A stretch of 64,000 nucleotides of DNA from Lampris incognitus (taxonomy: Eukaryota; Chordata; Actinopteri; Lampriformes; Lampridae). Below are positions 1 through 11,821 of the stretch, piece by piece. Within the stretch, counting starts at the first letter, position 1. Each line of letters begins with the position of its first letter. The stretch is taken from NCBI RefSeq assembly GCF_029633865.1, contig NC_079214.1, positions 30,884,457 to 30,948,456 on the forward strand. The letters run 5' to 3'. The notes below the pieces were generated by a model. The model was not told the DNA's origin. It made no database searches and worked only from the letters and a program-made list of their open reading frames with translations. Both the position numbers and the translations under genes were made by a program.

Positions 1-100
1 TGCAGCCCTCCCCGGATCGGCAGAGGGGGTGGAGCAGCAATGGGGACGGCTTGGAAGAGTGGAGTAATTGGCCAAATTCAATTGGGGTGAAAAAAAAAAG
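1..100 (+). repeat. 3' tail of tRNA-derived SINE family A
   Basis: This stretch matches the last part of the complete copies at 16478-16906 and 43059-43626 (TGCAGCCCTCC, then GCAGAGGGGGTGGAGCAGC, ending in an A-rich tail). The head lies off the window. Confidence 0.8.
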
Positions 101-509
101 AAGCCCCCATGAAACGGCACACATACGCATGTGTAAACACAAACTCATATACACCTTCCTGTCATAGTCAAATCAGCCACACATCTTGACTCAAGCTTGA
201 CCCTATTCAGCATACCTCCTACTGACCATTCTCCCCAATTATATGGATATATGCTTTTCCGCATGTATGGTGCCTACACACCTTTTCAAAATGCTATTGA
301 AATGTGTTAGCCAGTGGTTATATCCTCCTCCTAAGTAAGCACTACAATGATCTACCTCTCCTTTCTTGCATCCTCCCTCCCTGTCTTCCTATATCCCTTG
401 CTCCCACTGGCTACATTTTCCTCTCCCCTATTCTCTACATCGTTACCATAATCAGATAGGACACCTACCAAGGGAGCACCAGCTTCCCCGTAGCACCTTG
501 CTTCTGGCA

Positions 510-511
<2 letters not shown>

Positions 512-579
<68 letters not shown>

Positions 580-595
580 GTGTGTGTGTGTGTGT
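512..595 (+). repeat. (TG)n microsatellite
   Basis: About 41 TG units with one CG interruption. Confidence 0.98.
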
Positions 596-770
596 TGTTC
601 CTGGCATTTGGTAGCCTGTATTCCTTTTGACCGTCTTTTTTTCTGTTTTCATCTTTTCAAACTGACAGATAACTGGTGTGCAGGGTGCGCGCCTGTGTGT
701 GCTCAGTTACCCAGCTTCTTCGTAGGGTAATATCTCTATTGTGGCTGACCGATTGCTACAAAGTATCATT

Positions 771-771
<1 letters not shown>

Positions 772-853
<82 letters not shown>
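772..853 (+). repeat. (TG)n microsatellite
   Basis: About 41 uninterrupted TG units. Confidence 0.98.
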
Positions 854-855
<2 letters not shown>

Positions 856-1080
856 TCGTCTGTGAAAAAAATTTGCACATGCATGTGTGCATGAAACTGT
901 GTATAGGTGTATGAGAATGTCTGACCACATGAGCATGTGAGAGCTTGCAAACGTATGAGCACATGCTGGACAATAACACCTTTCTTTGTGGTCAAAGCAG
1001 ATCACATCTGTGCACTGTTTGGCAGGAGGCAGATGAAACACACATGCGTGGATGTGTGGATGCATGTATGTGCGCACATG

Positions 1081-1086
<6 letters not shown>

Positions 1087-1147
<61 letters not shown>
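1087..1147 (+). repeat. (CA)n microsatellite
   Basis: About 30 CA units, preceded by a short CG alternation. Confidence 0.98.
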
Positions 1148-1149
<2 letters not shown>

Positions 1150-1322
1150 AACAAAACAAATTTTTTTAGGCTTACACCTACAAGTTGCACACTTATGTAG
1201 ACCTTAAAATATATGTACACAAATATAACCATATACTGTGCTTTCACCCCAGTGAAAGGTAAGTAGTAAGGTAAGTAAGGTACCCCACCCATTATATCAG
1301 GTTCACGGAGCACAACACCCCC

Positions 1323-1325
<3 letters not shown>

Positions 1326-1397
<72 letters not shown>
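1326..1397 (+). repeat. (CA)n microsatellite
   Basis: About 36 CA units. Confidence 0.98.
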
Positions 1398-1399
<2 letters not shown>

Positions 1400-2298
1400 T
1401 AGCTTTTGAGCTATCAGCTGTACTACACTAAGCCTTCTAGACGGTGAACTGCCAAATCTCTACAGCCAACATCAACACCAATCAGCCAGGCGGTCTACAA
1501 AACTGTCAACACAGGTTTTCTAGCAAGATGTAATACCCAGCATTTCATTGCTGGACAACATGTAAAACTGACTCCCGACCACTCAATCCCAGCACTGATT
1601 CAATTCTCTATAAATGCATTGCTTGGAACTTGTCAACTTAAATGTGACACTTGGTACATGCATTCTAATTTTTAAAACTAAACTGTTTATTTTAAAGTGG
1701 GAAAAAAGCAAGATGTGTAAAAAAAACTGGGTTAAGGGATAAGGATTAAATAGGGGGAAAAGGAAAATAGATAGTACTTCTTTAGCAGTATGACTTGTCA
1801 TAACAAAGCCAAATGGAAAAACAGAAGGAATGACAATGTGTCATAGCTGGTCACTTGAAAAAAGTCAGAGGAAGTCAGAGGAGAGGTAAAAATAAGTGAT
1901 AGTGCAGATTTAAAAGAGAACAAAGACAAAAAACATAGTGCTTTTGATATATTCTGCATTTTAGACTTAAACTGGAAGGCATTAAGAGATGAATCCCCCC
2001 CACACACACACACATGCACAAAGTTAATAAAAATGTCAAAGATTAAGAGCAACTATGTGGCTAGAATTTTATACGGTGATGTAATGTACAGTACATCAAT
2101 ACATAAAATATGTACAGCAACGTACAGTAAACTATGTAAACTCATAGAAATTTGAGTGTCCTCATATTTTTTTAAATAAGGCTTTTCACTGTGATTGTAT
2201 ACTGTCCTTTAGAAGCCTAAATACAATTCAAAGAGCCTGAGAGAGATTACCAAGTGAAGTAACCTGTAATATGATACTCTTCAATTGGCCAGCCAGCC

Positions 2299-2299
<1 letters not shown>

Positions 2300-2361
<62 letters not shown>
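2300..2361 (+). repeat. (CA)n microsatellite
   Basis: About 31 CA units, 400 bp from the ush2a exon at 2764. Confidence 0.98.
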
Positions 2362-2363
<2 letters not shown>

Positions 2364-2763
2364 GTTCTTCTATGGCCTCAATAATCTCTTGCACTACTGT
2401 AGCTGCCAGTTTAGAATGATCACAGCCTATGAAAGTGGTTTGTTGGAAATCAAACTGTTGCTCCAAACCACCAGTAACTCTGCTACCTGGTCAACCTGCT
2501 TTGAGATCCTCTGGACTGTCTATGAATCTTAAAGGATGAGGAAAGTAATTTGCACGATGCATTTTATCTTTACAACTATTAATATCCACCCACTCATAAA
2601 CTGATGTATGAATTTTTTTCTTTTTACTCAGCTAACTTACAGATCTTTAGCTACTGCTGGAACTTTAATCTATTAATCACAACCCTGATTAATATCAAGC
2701 AATTCATTCAGACACAGCCATATGCTGCAATTGGAAGGACTTTAAAACCTTCATATGCCTCAC

Positions 2764-2932
2764 CTGCAATACCAGATGTGTCCATCTTTCCAGTGTGACC
2801 TTGCCCTCTGTATTGAAGCTGGTAGTCAGGGGTAGTTGACCACTAGACTGGCCATACTGCAGCGTAACCGCCTGCTCAGACACCAACAGGACCAACACTA
2901 AACGTTCCCCTGAACGCTTCTCCACTACCACC
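2764..2932 (-). CDS. ush2a: ush2a coding exon, LamG-like domain continued
   Basis: This 169-bp exon has acceptor TGTCTGTTAG| and donor TTGCAG|GTGAGG. Its first base completes the split Met codon. It encodes VVVEKRSGERLVL, then SEQAVTLQYGQ, then KVTLERWTHLVLQ. Human usherin from memory reads VIEKTVDGQIVFKL ... LVKKWIHLSVQ, ending at the same residue, so the donor position is conserved. The intron before it is long (2933-8769) and contains a SINE, microsatellites and unclassified repeats. Confidence 0.9.
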
Positions 2933-3347
2933 CTAACAGACACAAGGGAAAAAAACACTGTTAGTGAGAAATAAAACAAGCGGGTTTTCTTTCAGAGTAG
3001 CAACTCCTCATCATAATTAATAACTGAGTCCAACAGAACGTGTTTACAGAGTCCATTCTGTTCAACTGCAGCAACAGGATAAGAGTGAAGCTGAGAAATT
3101 CTCAGGTAAAGCACTACTACACAGGCTCTTCCCGACTGGCATTTACAAATGGAATATCAATATTTTACATGACTACAATACAAGGTTTCAGCTGCTGGAC
3201 TGAGTGCACGCATATGCGCACACACACGCACACACAGACAGCAGACACACTGTCATATTAACCACCATCACTGACATTTTATGGGAAATCATGGCTTTTA
3301 TGAACCCAGGCCAACACACCCCATAAATCACAAAAAGGCAAGTCTGA

Positions 3348-3400
<53 letters not shown>

Positions 3401-3403
3401 GGC

Positions 3404-3497
<94 letters not shown>

Positions 3498-6400
3498 GAG
3501 ACAGAGAGAGAGACAGAGAGAGAATCAAAGACATTTCTTAGAACTGTTAATAATTCTTAGTAATGTGTGAGTGAAGTTAAAAAAATTAATAACTGTTTAT
3601 AGCACTGATTGCTGTTGAGCAAACTACAAACATGATTACCCTTCTGCCTAAAACGAGACATGATAAAATAGATGGCAATTATTTATGTGATGGATAAGAA
3701 TCACAAAAGCTTTGAGATCATAATATATTTTGTTTACATTAGCAATGTTGGTAGACACCACTGTAAATCAGACCTTTATTATGGGCTGTAATAGACATGA
3801 AACAATTTAAACTTTACATAATTTAGTTAAATTCTAAGAGAATAAGTAGATTTGTGCCAGATATAGATTACCACAAAAACAAAATCCATATTTTAGCTTT
3901 AAGAACAAGTCTCACAGACAGTGGACATATCTGTGCTGGTGTAGTGCATTTACTTTGTAATCTTTCAAGACAAGTTTCTTTTTTTTTTAAGATGTTTTTG
4001 GTATTTTTACCTTTATTAGACAGTGGCAGTGAAGAGTTAGACAGGAAATGAGGGAGAGGGGTATGACATGCAGCATAGGTCGCCAGCTGGAATCAAATCG
4101 GCGACATTGCAATCGTGTGGCCATGTGGTATGTGCTGTAACCATTCTGCTACAGAGACGCCTCAAGGCCAGTTTCTAACTCACATAGTTTGGTATCATGT
4201 ATTCTGGAGACTGGCATATTTAGCATTTTGGCATTTGCATGAGTAAAGGAAAAATGATCCTTCTTTGTATCAAAGTTTTTCCCAGAGAAAATCTTAAATC
4301 TTTATGTGTCAGGGTCTTGGTGATCAGCTAAGGTAGAGAGGGATTGTCTCTCTCCAGCTGTTTAATATTTTCGAAAGCTGGATAAAGGCTTTGGTTATAA
4401 ACAGAAAGCAGTAACGGTAAAGTCAAGCTGATCATAGGATATCTTGATGTAGACTATATTATCACTTTAATTAGGTTTTAAATGCAATAAGCAGGATCAC
4501 TAATTGCCTTGTAACTTAGAACATTAATCCAGTGTCAGACAGTGTGAGCAGACAGTTAAGGTAAATTCGAGAGGCCTGGAATAGGCAGGAGGACAGACAT
4601 CTGAACAAAAATTTATTTTAATCACTCAACTGCTCTAGATCCTTTACCTTTTGTATTGTTTTTAGGTATAATGGATGCATAAAAGTCATTGGACTAAAAA
4701 TTGTCCGATAAACTAAACAATCCCGGGATACTATAAAAATAATTATTTAAATGAGTGCAGGGCAGTGTGCATTTTCCCTTTCAGACTCTAGAATCACTTT
4801 GTACTGGCACTAAGTGGAGCAATGGTATGATGATAACTCGGGTTTGTAACAACAGGTGGTGGGCTCTGTTCATTGTTCAGATGGGGGGAGTCAGAGTGGT
4901 GGGGCAATGAAAGATGGACAGAGGTAAAGATAGAGACCTCCTTTCATCTATTTTCTTTCATGGCTGCTTGATGGTTGCTATGATCATCCCTATAACAAAA
5001 AACTGATGGCCAATGAGAAACAGAGCAACAGAGTTCTGGGACGAGACAGAGAGAGAGCGAGAGAGAGCTTCCTTTCAGATGCATTCAGCCATACAGGTGT
5101 CATGTTCGGTAGACCCAAACAACAAGACCCTGTCTGTCATCTGAATCCCCAGACAGGTAGCTCAACATACAAGAATCACAGTACAAATCTGAGAAGGAGA
5201 GATTAGACCCCCCCCCTGAATAATGCAGTCAAAAATGTCCTCTTTCTGGCCAGGGTTGTCATAAATTTGTGTTGACCTGTTGGTTTTGTTCATCTTAAAC
5301 ATTTTGCCACTTTAATCATGTCTTTATGATGTCATGTAGGCCTACACTAACATGACTTATAAACATGACCATGTCAAAAGGTTGAAAGATTAAAACTTAC
5401 TAAACTGGTTTCTTAGCAATCTACAAGTGTGTGGTTTGGATGGTAAACCAAAGTACCCCCATAATACCCCAACTAGTATCTTATTCTCACTTTTATCCCC
5501 CTTACAAAGTTGACAGTTTCACTTCTGGACAGCAGACACTTCAGACTACAACAGCAGCACTTGCAGATAAATTATTCTGCAGTGTCTATGAATATTACAT
5601 CAAACACTTGTCCAAAATAAACTGAATAGCGGCATGCATAGAACCTATTTTCGGTGTTAAAACATAGATGGAGAAAGCATCCTATGTAGTAATCTCCTTT
5701 AAGTATTTGTATGTGTTGAAAGGGCGATACAGTTGTCAAGCAGGGCCAACTGATCTGTATCGGTTTACGTGTGTGTGTGTGTGTGTGTGTGTGTCTGTGT
5801 GTTGCCAATGCCAACTGATCTGACTGTTTGCAACTCTGCACCATCTCAACTCTGCCTGAGACACCAGGTCATACAAATACACGCACACACACATGCTAAG
5901 TAGGACATGACAGTAATTCCTGTGCTAACATTTCCCACCTGTGATACTGAGATTGTTAATCCAGGCCTGGTTTCTCCTTGTTGTGACATCAACATTTTAC
6001 ACCTTTCAATATGTCATCGGTTACAATCTCAAAAATACTCTAGATCTCCTGTCTTAGCTTATTTCCTACCTTATTCTAAATCTCCACGGCTAATAAATAG
6101 CAAGCATATTTTGTCAATATTACACCTTAATGTAGATAATAGTCACTGATTTTTTTTTCCGCCAATCAACAATTTTGTATAATGCCAATGACACTGAAGC
6201 TTCTATGCTAGTTTTTAACAGAAGTATCTGCATGCAAATTATTAGGGGTCCAAGCAGTAAATCTGCTGGAACACTATTGTATCTGTTGGGATTATTATTA
6301 TCCTTCTGCTCTAAAAGTATCTGGGTCTCAGAAACCCTAACAGCTACAGTTCCCAAATTTGGCAGATACTCAAGACAAAAAAATTATACCGACTGGCCAG

Positions 6401-9400
6401 ATGGTGGCATTATAACAACTAACTTTACGTTTTGGCCTATAACTTTTGAACCGTATGTCTCCGAAACAAAATGATTTTTTTTCCTGGATTCTGCGGGTCC
6501 AGACGAATCTCAAGATTAAAGCCTTGCCTATTTAAGTATAGAAAGATTTTCCGCCATTTTACATTTTGTCCAAATCAGTTTTTTTGTTTTTTTGCCACCC
6601 CCTTACAAATTTTGAGCAATCATCATCAAATTTGGTACAGAGCATGTATGTACCACGCCGGTTTCAGATTTTTGATATGCCACACGGTTTCATTATACAA
6701 GCACATCACGTTTTATCAAAATAGCAAATTTAAAGAAAATGCAGTAACTCATGAATGTGTTGAGATATCAACCTGAAACTTGAGACAATTTTCAGGAGTT
6801 TTCACTAAGCTTACGTATTAAAGTGCATTGCACTTAACCTCTAGGGGTTTGACACAGAGATTTTGCAGATGCTCGATAACATGTTTCATAGACTGTTCAG
6901 ATATGTCAAATGACGAGTCTGCAGTCTTACAGTATCTTACTGTAATTAGTACTGTATGCACAACATTTCCTATTTAGCCAAATGTTTGATCAAACTTCAT
7001 CAAAGTATTTGGCAATACACCCAAAACCAGCAGAATGGTGTGTGATTTTTTTTTTTTTCTTTCAAAATTTTACCACCAACACCTTAAATTTTGTGAATTT
7101 ATTAGGTTTAAACAGATAAAAAATTCACCAGTCTGGCAACTGTGATGTCATTGCATCAACTTGTAAGAATGTGTGTGGAACGCCATGTCTCCCCATTGGA
7201 ACAATCAGTAAGGCACCTCACTATTTTCTGTCTCATCCATCTATGTTTTAATTATTTGTTTTCTTTAATTTAGTTGGAGCCTGTAGGCTGGAAGCTATGC
7301 TAAAAGCCTGCAGATTACCTCACTATTTTCTGTCTCATCTATCTGTGTTTTAATAATTTGTTTCCTTTGATTTAGTGGGGGGGGGGTCGGTGTGTTGGAG
7401 GAATTTCCAAAAGCACGCTGGCTACATTGCTGTTATTTGTCTTATTGGTTTAAGATGTTTGTGTTGTATTGTGCTTGTTCTCTCTATGTTCTATGTTAAT
7501 GGGTTATGTATATATTGGTCTAAATATGTTTATATAAAAGATGAGTGGTATGACCTGTATTTTTGATACTTAAAGATAAAATAAAGTGAGTCGCTTTCTC
7601 TGGGCCTTCTACAAAGGTTGCTGGTTCAAGTCCCAAGGTGTCCAATTCAAACTTGCCAATCTTGTGGCAATTTATGCATGTGGCATGTTTTCAAATTCTT
7701 CTCAATGTCATATTAATGTCTAGTCCATACATACATGGGTATTTTTGAAAACGTAGCCTTTTCTTTGCAATTTGGCCTTTCAGCCACACACAATCTGCGT
7801 TTTAGGTCACTGAAAATGGACCTTCTGGAAAACTCCTTCCAAGGTGAAGATTTTCAGAAACTCCATTTTCAGTGTTGACATTTAGACAGGGAAAAGAGTT
7901 TTTGGCTTTCTTTTTTTCAGGCTTCTGATTGGCCAACATGGCTTTAGAGTTAGAGTTATATTGCTGCCTGTTGGTTTGGCATGCTCTCGACAGCGCATAG
8001 TGTTGAGTAGCATATGTTTTTGTGTTTTCCTTTGGATGGAGATTTTTTTTAAACAGTGCTTGTGTGGACGAGATTTTTTAATAACGAAGGAGGAAAAATC
8101 TCATTTTCAAAAATACCCATCTACGTGTGTACTGGACATAAGTTGAAGACTCGCTTTTGATAGAGTTTAGACTTTCCTCCAGTTTGAATTCTCCAGTTTG
8201 AATTTTGTCCAAATCTGTTTTTTCGCTACTCCTCCTACAATTTTTAAGCAATTGTCACCAATTTTGGTACAGAACATCTCTGGACTGAGCCAGAAAAAGT
8301 TACTTTTTCAGGGGCCAATAAATTTTTATCAAAATAGCTAATTTTTCAAAATTTGCAATAACTCAAGAATGCGTTGAGATATCAGCCTGAAATATTTAAT
8401 TTTGTTGTTTCCCATCCTCCCTTGCCACTATCTATGTCAATGACTGTTTTGGGAAAATAATGAAAGCCCTACAATTCACAAGCATTCAGCAAACCATGGC
8501 AAACCAGCTGCTGCTTCACGACAACATTCAAACTGCTCCTGAGGAAAAAACGAAGAATGCAGATTCTGAAAGTACTGAGAATATGCACTGCTAGTGCAAG
8601 TCTTTTTAGGGGCGGTATGAAACAACAACACAAATTGAGTCAGCCCAGCTCCTGAATTTGACATGTAGAAATCTGGGGAGTGGGAGGACGTGAATAGTTT
8701 ACCTTGGTTCAATCAGTAGCATTTATTAGCATAAATGATACATATAGCACATATAAAATTCACACTCACATATCTCCCAGAGCTGTTGGTTTGATCCAAA
8801 CTGCCAGGGTAAGGGATCCCAATGGTCCCAGGTTCTGTGATGGGGGAGATATAAAGCATCCTTCCTGGGATGACCAGAATACCACACTGCTGGACCCAGA
8901 TGGAAGCATCTCAGAACTGAAACTGGGTCTAGTGCCAGGCTCTGTCTGTGTCCCAAGATGAGTATCATTGCTATCCTCTGTTACACACATACCCCTGGAT
9001 ACAGAGGAAAATGGTTATTGGTTGGCTTTCATCAGCAGGTTTAATTTCTCCGCAAAGTGTTTCTTATTGGAAAAGACAGACACCTGTAGAAGTTGTTGCA
9101 TTGTTAGGATTCTGAGCTATTGTCAAAAAATGAAAAGCTTTAGTTGACAATAACCAAACAACTTAAACTTAAAGGAAATGCTGGAGTAACTCTTGGGAGC
9201 TGAAAAAAAAATTCTATGTGAAAATTATGTTGTGAAACAAAAATGTAGTAGGAGTGTCACTGCAATTTTTTTAGCAATTTTACCACCTATCAACTATCAT
9301 ATTACAATACTTAAGTTCTACCAAACACTCTCATGCAAGTACTTTTTAGTTTCGTCAAAAAGTCTGGCATGCTGGTGAACAAGTCAGTCTACTTACCTGT

Positions 9401-10177
9401 GAGCAGGCAATAGCAGTGGGGCATATGGGGGTGTGGAGGATCTATATGGACAGTCCTGGACACAGAAAGCCTGAGAGCACCTAAAAAGCTCCTCGTGGGT
9501 AGAAGGGGACTGGCAGTAGCTGCTCCTCTCTGGCACCCCACAGGAAGAACGAGGTGGGGTGGTGGAGATGGGTTTGAAGGCAGCAATGTTCTCTAGTTTT
9601 GGGAAATGACCCTGAGGATGGATGTGGCTGGAATGAGTCTGAAGGTTCCTGCAAATCTGCATCATATACTAGTGCTTCACAAAAGTTCAAATGATGGCAA
9701 TGGGAAAATTCATAGAAAACTGCATGTCTGATGCTGTGGCCTGATGTCGCTAATATTGTATGTATGGTAAAAAATGTTATAGAAATTGATCAAATGTGAC
9801 ACAACCTGAATAATATTCTTGTTGAAACAGCCCTCTGCAAGAGCATGTCTATTCATTTACAATGACTCAACAAGTGACCCAACCAAAACAGAAACATCAA
9901 CAAAAAAAAGTCAATAACTTGGTTAAAGACATCCTCCTGCTTGCATTTCTAACCACACCATGATATGAAGAAAGAACAAAATTATTCTGTGGGTTATGGA
10001 CTCTTTTGACAGCGATACATTTTTGCAAATTCTAATTACACTACTTGATTATCATTATGTGAATTTCATAGCCCTACCTACCTGAGAGAACGCAGGTTCT
10101 GGACACAGAATGAGGAACAGAAAAGGCAACCAGAGGAAGACCGGACAATGCTGTGTCCTTTTCATCACACCTCTCAT
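2764..10177 (-). CDS. ush2a: ush2a (usherin), 5' coding exons, gene-level entry
   Basis: Usherin is a very large secreted or transmembrane basement-membrane and stereocilia/photoreceptor ankle-link protein; loss causes Usher syndrome type 2A in humans. Four coding exons can be joined on the minus strand: 10082-10165 (or from 10177), 9397-9611, 8770-8994 and 2764-2932. All have AG acceptors and GT donors, and the phases (0, 2, 2, 0) keep one frame of about 231 residues. The peptide matches the usherin N-terminus as I remember it: signal peptide, a Cys-rich block with the signature FCVQDCPYRSS, and the start of a LamG-like domain (SLTLAVWIKP; later ERWTHLVLQ). Later exons must lie left of the window; I found none in 1-2763. 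The last two exon ends fall where I recall the human exon 2/3 (split ATG) and 3/4 junctions. Human exon 2 is, as I recall, one piece, whereas here the matching region is split into three. Expression and paralogue status cannot be judged. Confidence 0.93.
3351..3523 (+). repeat. Compound (TG)n-(GA)n microsatellite
   Basis: A (TG)24 tract (3351-3399) is followed after seven bases by a (GA) tract of more than 40 units, ending in AGAC-interrupted repeats. Confidence 0.97.
3990..4161 (-). repeat. tRNA-derived SINE family B in ush2a intron
   Basis: On the minus strand the head reads GGCGTCTCTGTAGCAGAATGG, with a B-box-like GATTTGATTCC around 4090-4100. The body GCTGCATGTCATACCCCTC and tail CTAATAAAGG follow. 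This is a common teleost tRNA-SINE layout, unrelated to family A. It lies antisense to the window but in the same orientation as ush2a transcription. Confidence 0.65.
6240..6790 (+). repeat. Unclassified dispersed repeat, copy 1
   Basis: This AT-rich segment shares several blocks in the same order with 8190-8400: TTTTGTCCAAATC, then AATTTGGTACAGA, then TTTTATCAAAATAGC, then TTGAGATATCA-CCTGAAA. I recognise it as similar to a sequence found many times in teleost genomes but cannot classify it. Confidence 0.6.
7216..7378 (+). repeat. Local direct duplication of about 60 bp
   Basis: CCTCACTATTTTCTGTCTCAT and the next ~40 bases occur at about 7216 and again at about 7317, with several substitutions. 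Confidence 0.8.
8190..8400 (+). repeat. Unclassified dispersed repeat, copy 2 (shorter)
   Basis: This is a diverged partial copy of the repeat at 6240-6790, with shared blocks in the same order and strand. Confidence 0.6.
8770..8994 (-). CDS. ush2a: ush2a coding exon, start of LamG-like domain
   Basis: This 225-bp exon has acceptor TCTGTATCCAG| and donor GATAT|GTGAGT. It enters and leaves in phase 2. The peptide begins GMCVTEDSNDTH and ends with GPLGSLTLAVWIKPTALGD followed by a split Met codon. It aligns with human usherin around FSSPPSPKLMASFTLAVWLKP (from memory), the first strand of the N-terminal laminin-G-like (concanavalin-type) domain. The split ATG at the exon end is the same interruption that I recall between human coding exons 2 and 3. 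Confidence 0.9.
9397..9611 (-). CDS. ush2a: ush2a coding exon, Cys-rich N-terminal segment
   Basis: This 215-bp exon has acceptor ...CATCCTCAG| at 9612-9613 and donor CAG|GTAAGT at 9396-9395. It enters in phase 0 and leaves in phase 2. It encodes GHFPKLENIAAFKP at the start and CSQAFCVQDCPYRSS in the middle. Human usherin, from memory, has GLFPRLENVGAFK and CTQRFCIQDCPYRSS at the same place. The cysteine spacing (CGVPERSSYC, then C-x4-C-x3-C) is conserved. This strong identity is the basis for naming the gene. No frameshift or stop is present. Confidence 0.93.
10082..10177 (-). CDS. ush2a: ush2a signal-peptide exon (start codon exon)
   Basis: Two in-frame ATGs are available, at 10175-10177 and 10163-10165. 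The second gives a classical signal peptide: basic start MKRTQ, a hydrophobic core FLWLPFLFLIL, then CPEPAFSQ. The exon ends after a complete Gln codon at the donor CAG|GTAGGT (GT at 10081-10080). The next exon continues with GHFPKLEN, matching human usherin just after its signal sequence. I prefer the 10165 start because it puts the charged residues immediately before the hydrophobic core, but the four-residue-longer start is equally open. The frame stays open a further 200 codons upstream; a polypyrimidine-AG acceptor candidate near 10281-10283 would remove most of that. Confidence 0.85.
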
Positions 10178-10913
10178 CTCCTTTGCTTTAGTGATGTGTT
10201 GTGAGGGGAACAGCCATACGACAACAGGAGAATTTTGCCTTTGCATCTTCATCATCTCCTGTTTAATTTCATTATTTTCTAAGACTGTGAGAGTCAGAGG
10301 GAAGTCTGCCTCTGCCAGGCAATCTCCATCTCTTTCTTCTGTCAACCCTGTCCGCTCACTTCCTTTTAATACTTCCCTCATTCCAGTTTTACACACATCA
10401 CCTAGGTCCCATTGCCCCACTTTTCCCCCTCTCTCCATCTTCAGTCCGCTGACTCCTCTGCCCCGTGTTTCTGTCTTTACCCCTAATTTCCCGCCAGTTG
10501 CTCGTCCTTTCTTCCATATCTCTCCTTTTTGTTCAGTCAGGTTTGGACCTTTGCACCCAAAAGATTCAGGAAATTGATTCTCCCAGGGCCATGGAATGTT
10601 CTGGGGTTCTAAAATCGCAGAAAGGGATTCTAGAACATTTCCTGAGGCTTCTCGATTCTCAATTTCTTCCGGAGACCTTCCCGGAGTGCTTGAATAAGTA
10701 ATGACTGTCATGGCTTCATGGTTCCGGGGACAGGGACTTTTTTTTAACACACCAGTGCCCCGGGATAAGGCCACTGAGCTTAGCTGTCTGTAACACTGTC
10801 GCGCACACAGACCACAACCAAAGCCATCACAGGATAGCTAGGATTTCACAACCTAGGGAGAGGGAGAGAGGGTGAAAAAGGGTGAGAGATGGAAAAGAGA
10901 TGGACAGAGCTGG

Positions 10914-10963
<50 letters not shown>

Positions 10964-11821
10964 TGAGTGAGTGAGTGTGTGAGTGAGTGGGTGGGTGGGC
11001 GGGGGGGGGGGGGGTCCATACTAAAATCCAACATGAGACAAATCTGAGAAGAGTGAAATGCCATGCAGGCTATTCCCTTGCCAAAGCCTGCACTATCATG
11101 TCCAGCTTGATAGAGGTACAGCTCAGCTGATACCGCTACATAGCTTTCCCCCTCTCCTTCATTTTCAATTGAATTAAACATGGCTTTTTTTTCTGTGGCA
11201 TCTACGCTCCGGGGTTTTTTTTTTTCGCCCGTGGATCAGTTTTTTCCACATACGTTTGGGGGGAAATTGAGGCTTAGACTAAAGCTCTCTTCATTAGAAT
11301 ACCGCTCAGCTTCAATTCCCTATTTTATCTGACACACAGAAAGAGGCCTAGAGTGCAAACATGTATAGTGTTGAATTACTTGGACCGACTTCTCCATAAT
11401 GTCCGCTGGAAAACGGCTGAAAAGCTTACAGGTTTTAGTAATAATAGGCGTTGCATTCAGGGATATCGGCTGAACAAATATGTAAATGTAGGCACTTTTT
11501 TTTTCTTGTTGAGTCGGTTCTATAAAAAAAACACGGTATATTAGTGGCCCTGATGGGTTTAACTTTAGCTGTGAGCACCCAGTCATGGGTTTTGTCATCC
11601 ATCGGCCAGTCAAACGTTAGCTAGACAAACATCCTACCTGCATTTCTCAAAAACGTGTCGGTCAACAGCCGCCAACACTTCAAGGCGAAAAACACTCCTT
11701 CTCATACATGGTTCGAGTGAAATGATGTTCGCAGGCTTTAAAGACAACGTTTGGTTCGATTAATAAACGTTGAATGACAGTGTACCTGAACTTGGCCGAA
11801 GTCTTCTTCCGACGCTCTTAC
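10178..11821. other. ush2a first intron / 5' UTR region
   Basis: This stretch lies between the candidate non-coding exon and the signal-peptide exon. It contains a long open frame continuous with the ush2a start (10166-10774, minus) and a compound TG/GAGT/GGGT/G-run tract at 10918-11014. No second gene is visible. Confidence 0.5.
10918..11014 (+). repeat. Compound TG / GAGT / GGGT tract ending in a G-run
   Basis: (TG)22, then GAGT and GGGT repeats, then GGGC and fourteen G. The G-rich side has several G3-or-longer runs and could form quadruplex DNA (inference). Confidence 0.9.

Larger units (their letters stand above)
101..2763. other. ush2a intron (downstream side), microsatellite-rich
   Basis: This lies downstream of the leftmost recognised ush2a exon and contains no further exon that I could recognise. 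It holds five long dinucleotide tracts and AT-rich unique DNA. Confidence 0.5.
2933..8769. other. Long ush2a intron
   Basis: A 5.8-kb intron on the minus strand. It holds the compound microsatellite, SINE B, two diverged copies of an unclassified repeat (6240-6790 and 8190-8400), a 60-bp local duplication (7216-7378) and a short TG tract at 5768-5794. Nothing else is recognisable. Confidence 0.7.

Noticed and set aside
366-1397. Overlapping ORFs rich in Cys-Val or Thr-His
   Set aside because: They are translations of TG/CA microsatellites on both strands and not genes.
2362-2480. Minus-strand peptide GLEQQFDFQQTTFIGCDHSK and downstream EIIEAIEEP as a possible extra ush2a exon
   Set aside because: It does not match usherin after the 2764 exon, has no clear donor, and runs into a CA repeat. 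Left unassigned.
3281-3570. Arg-Glu repeat and Leu-Ser repeat ORFs
   Set aside because: By-products of the (GA)n tract.
10110-10701. Plus-strand ORFs of 155 and 78 codons
   Set aside because: Antisense to the ush2a leader region, with no homology or splice context.
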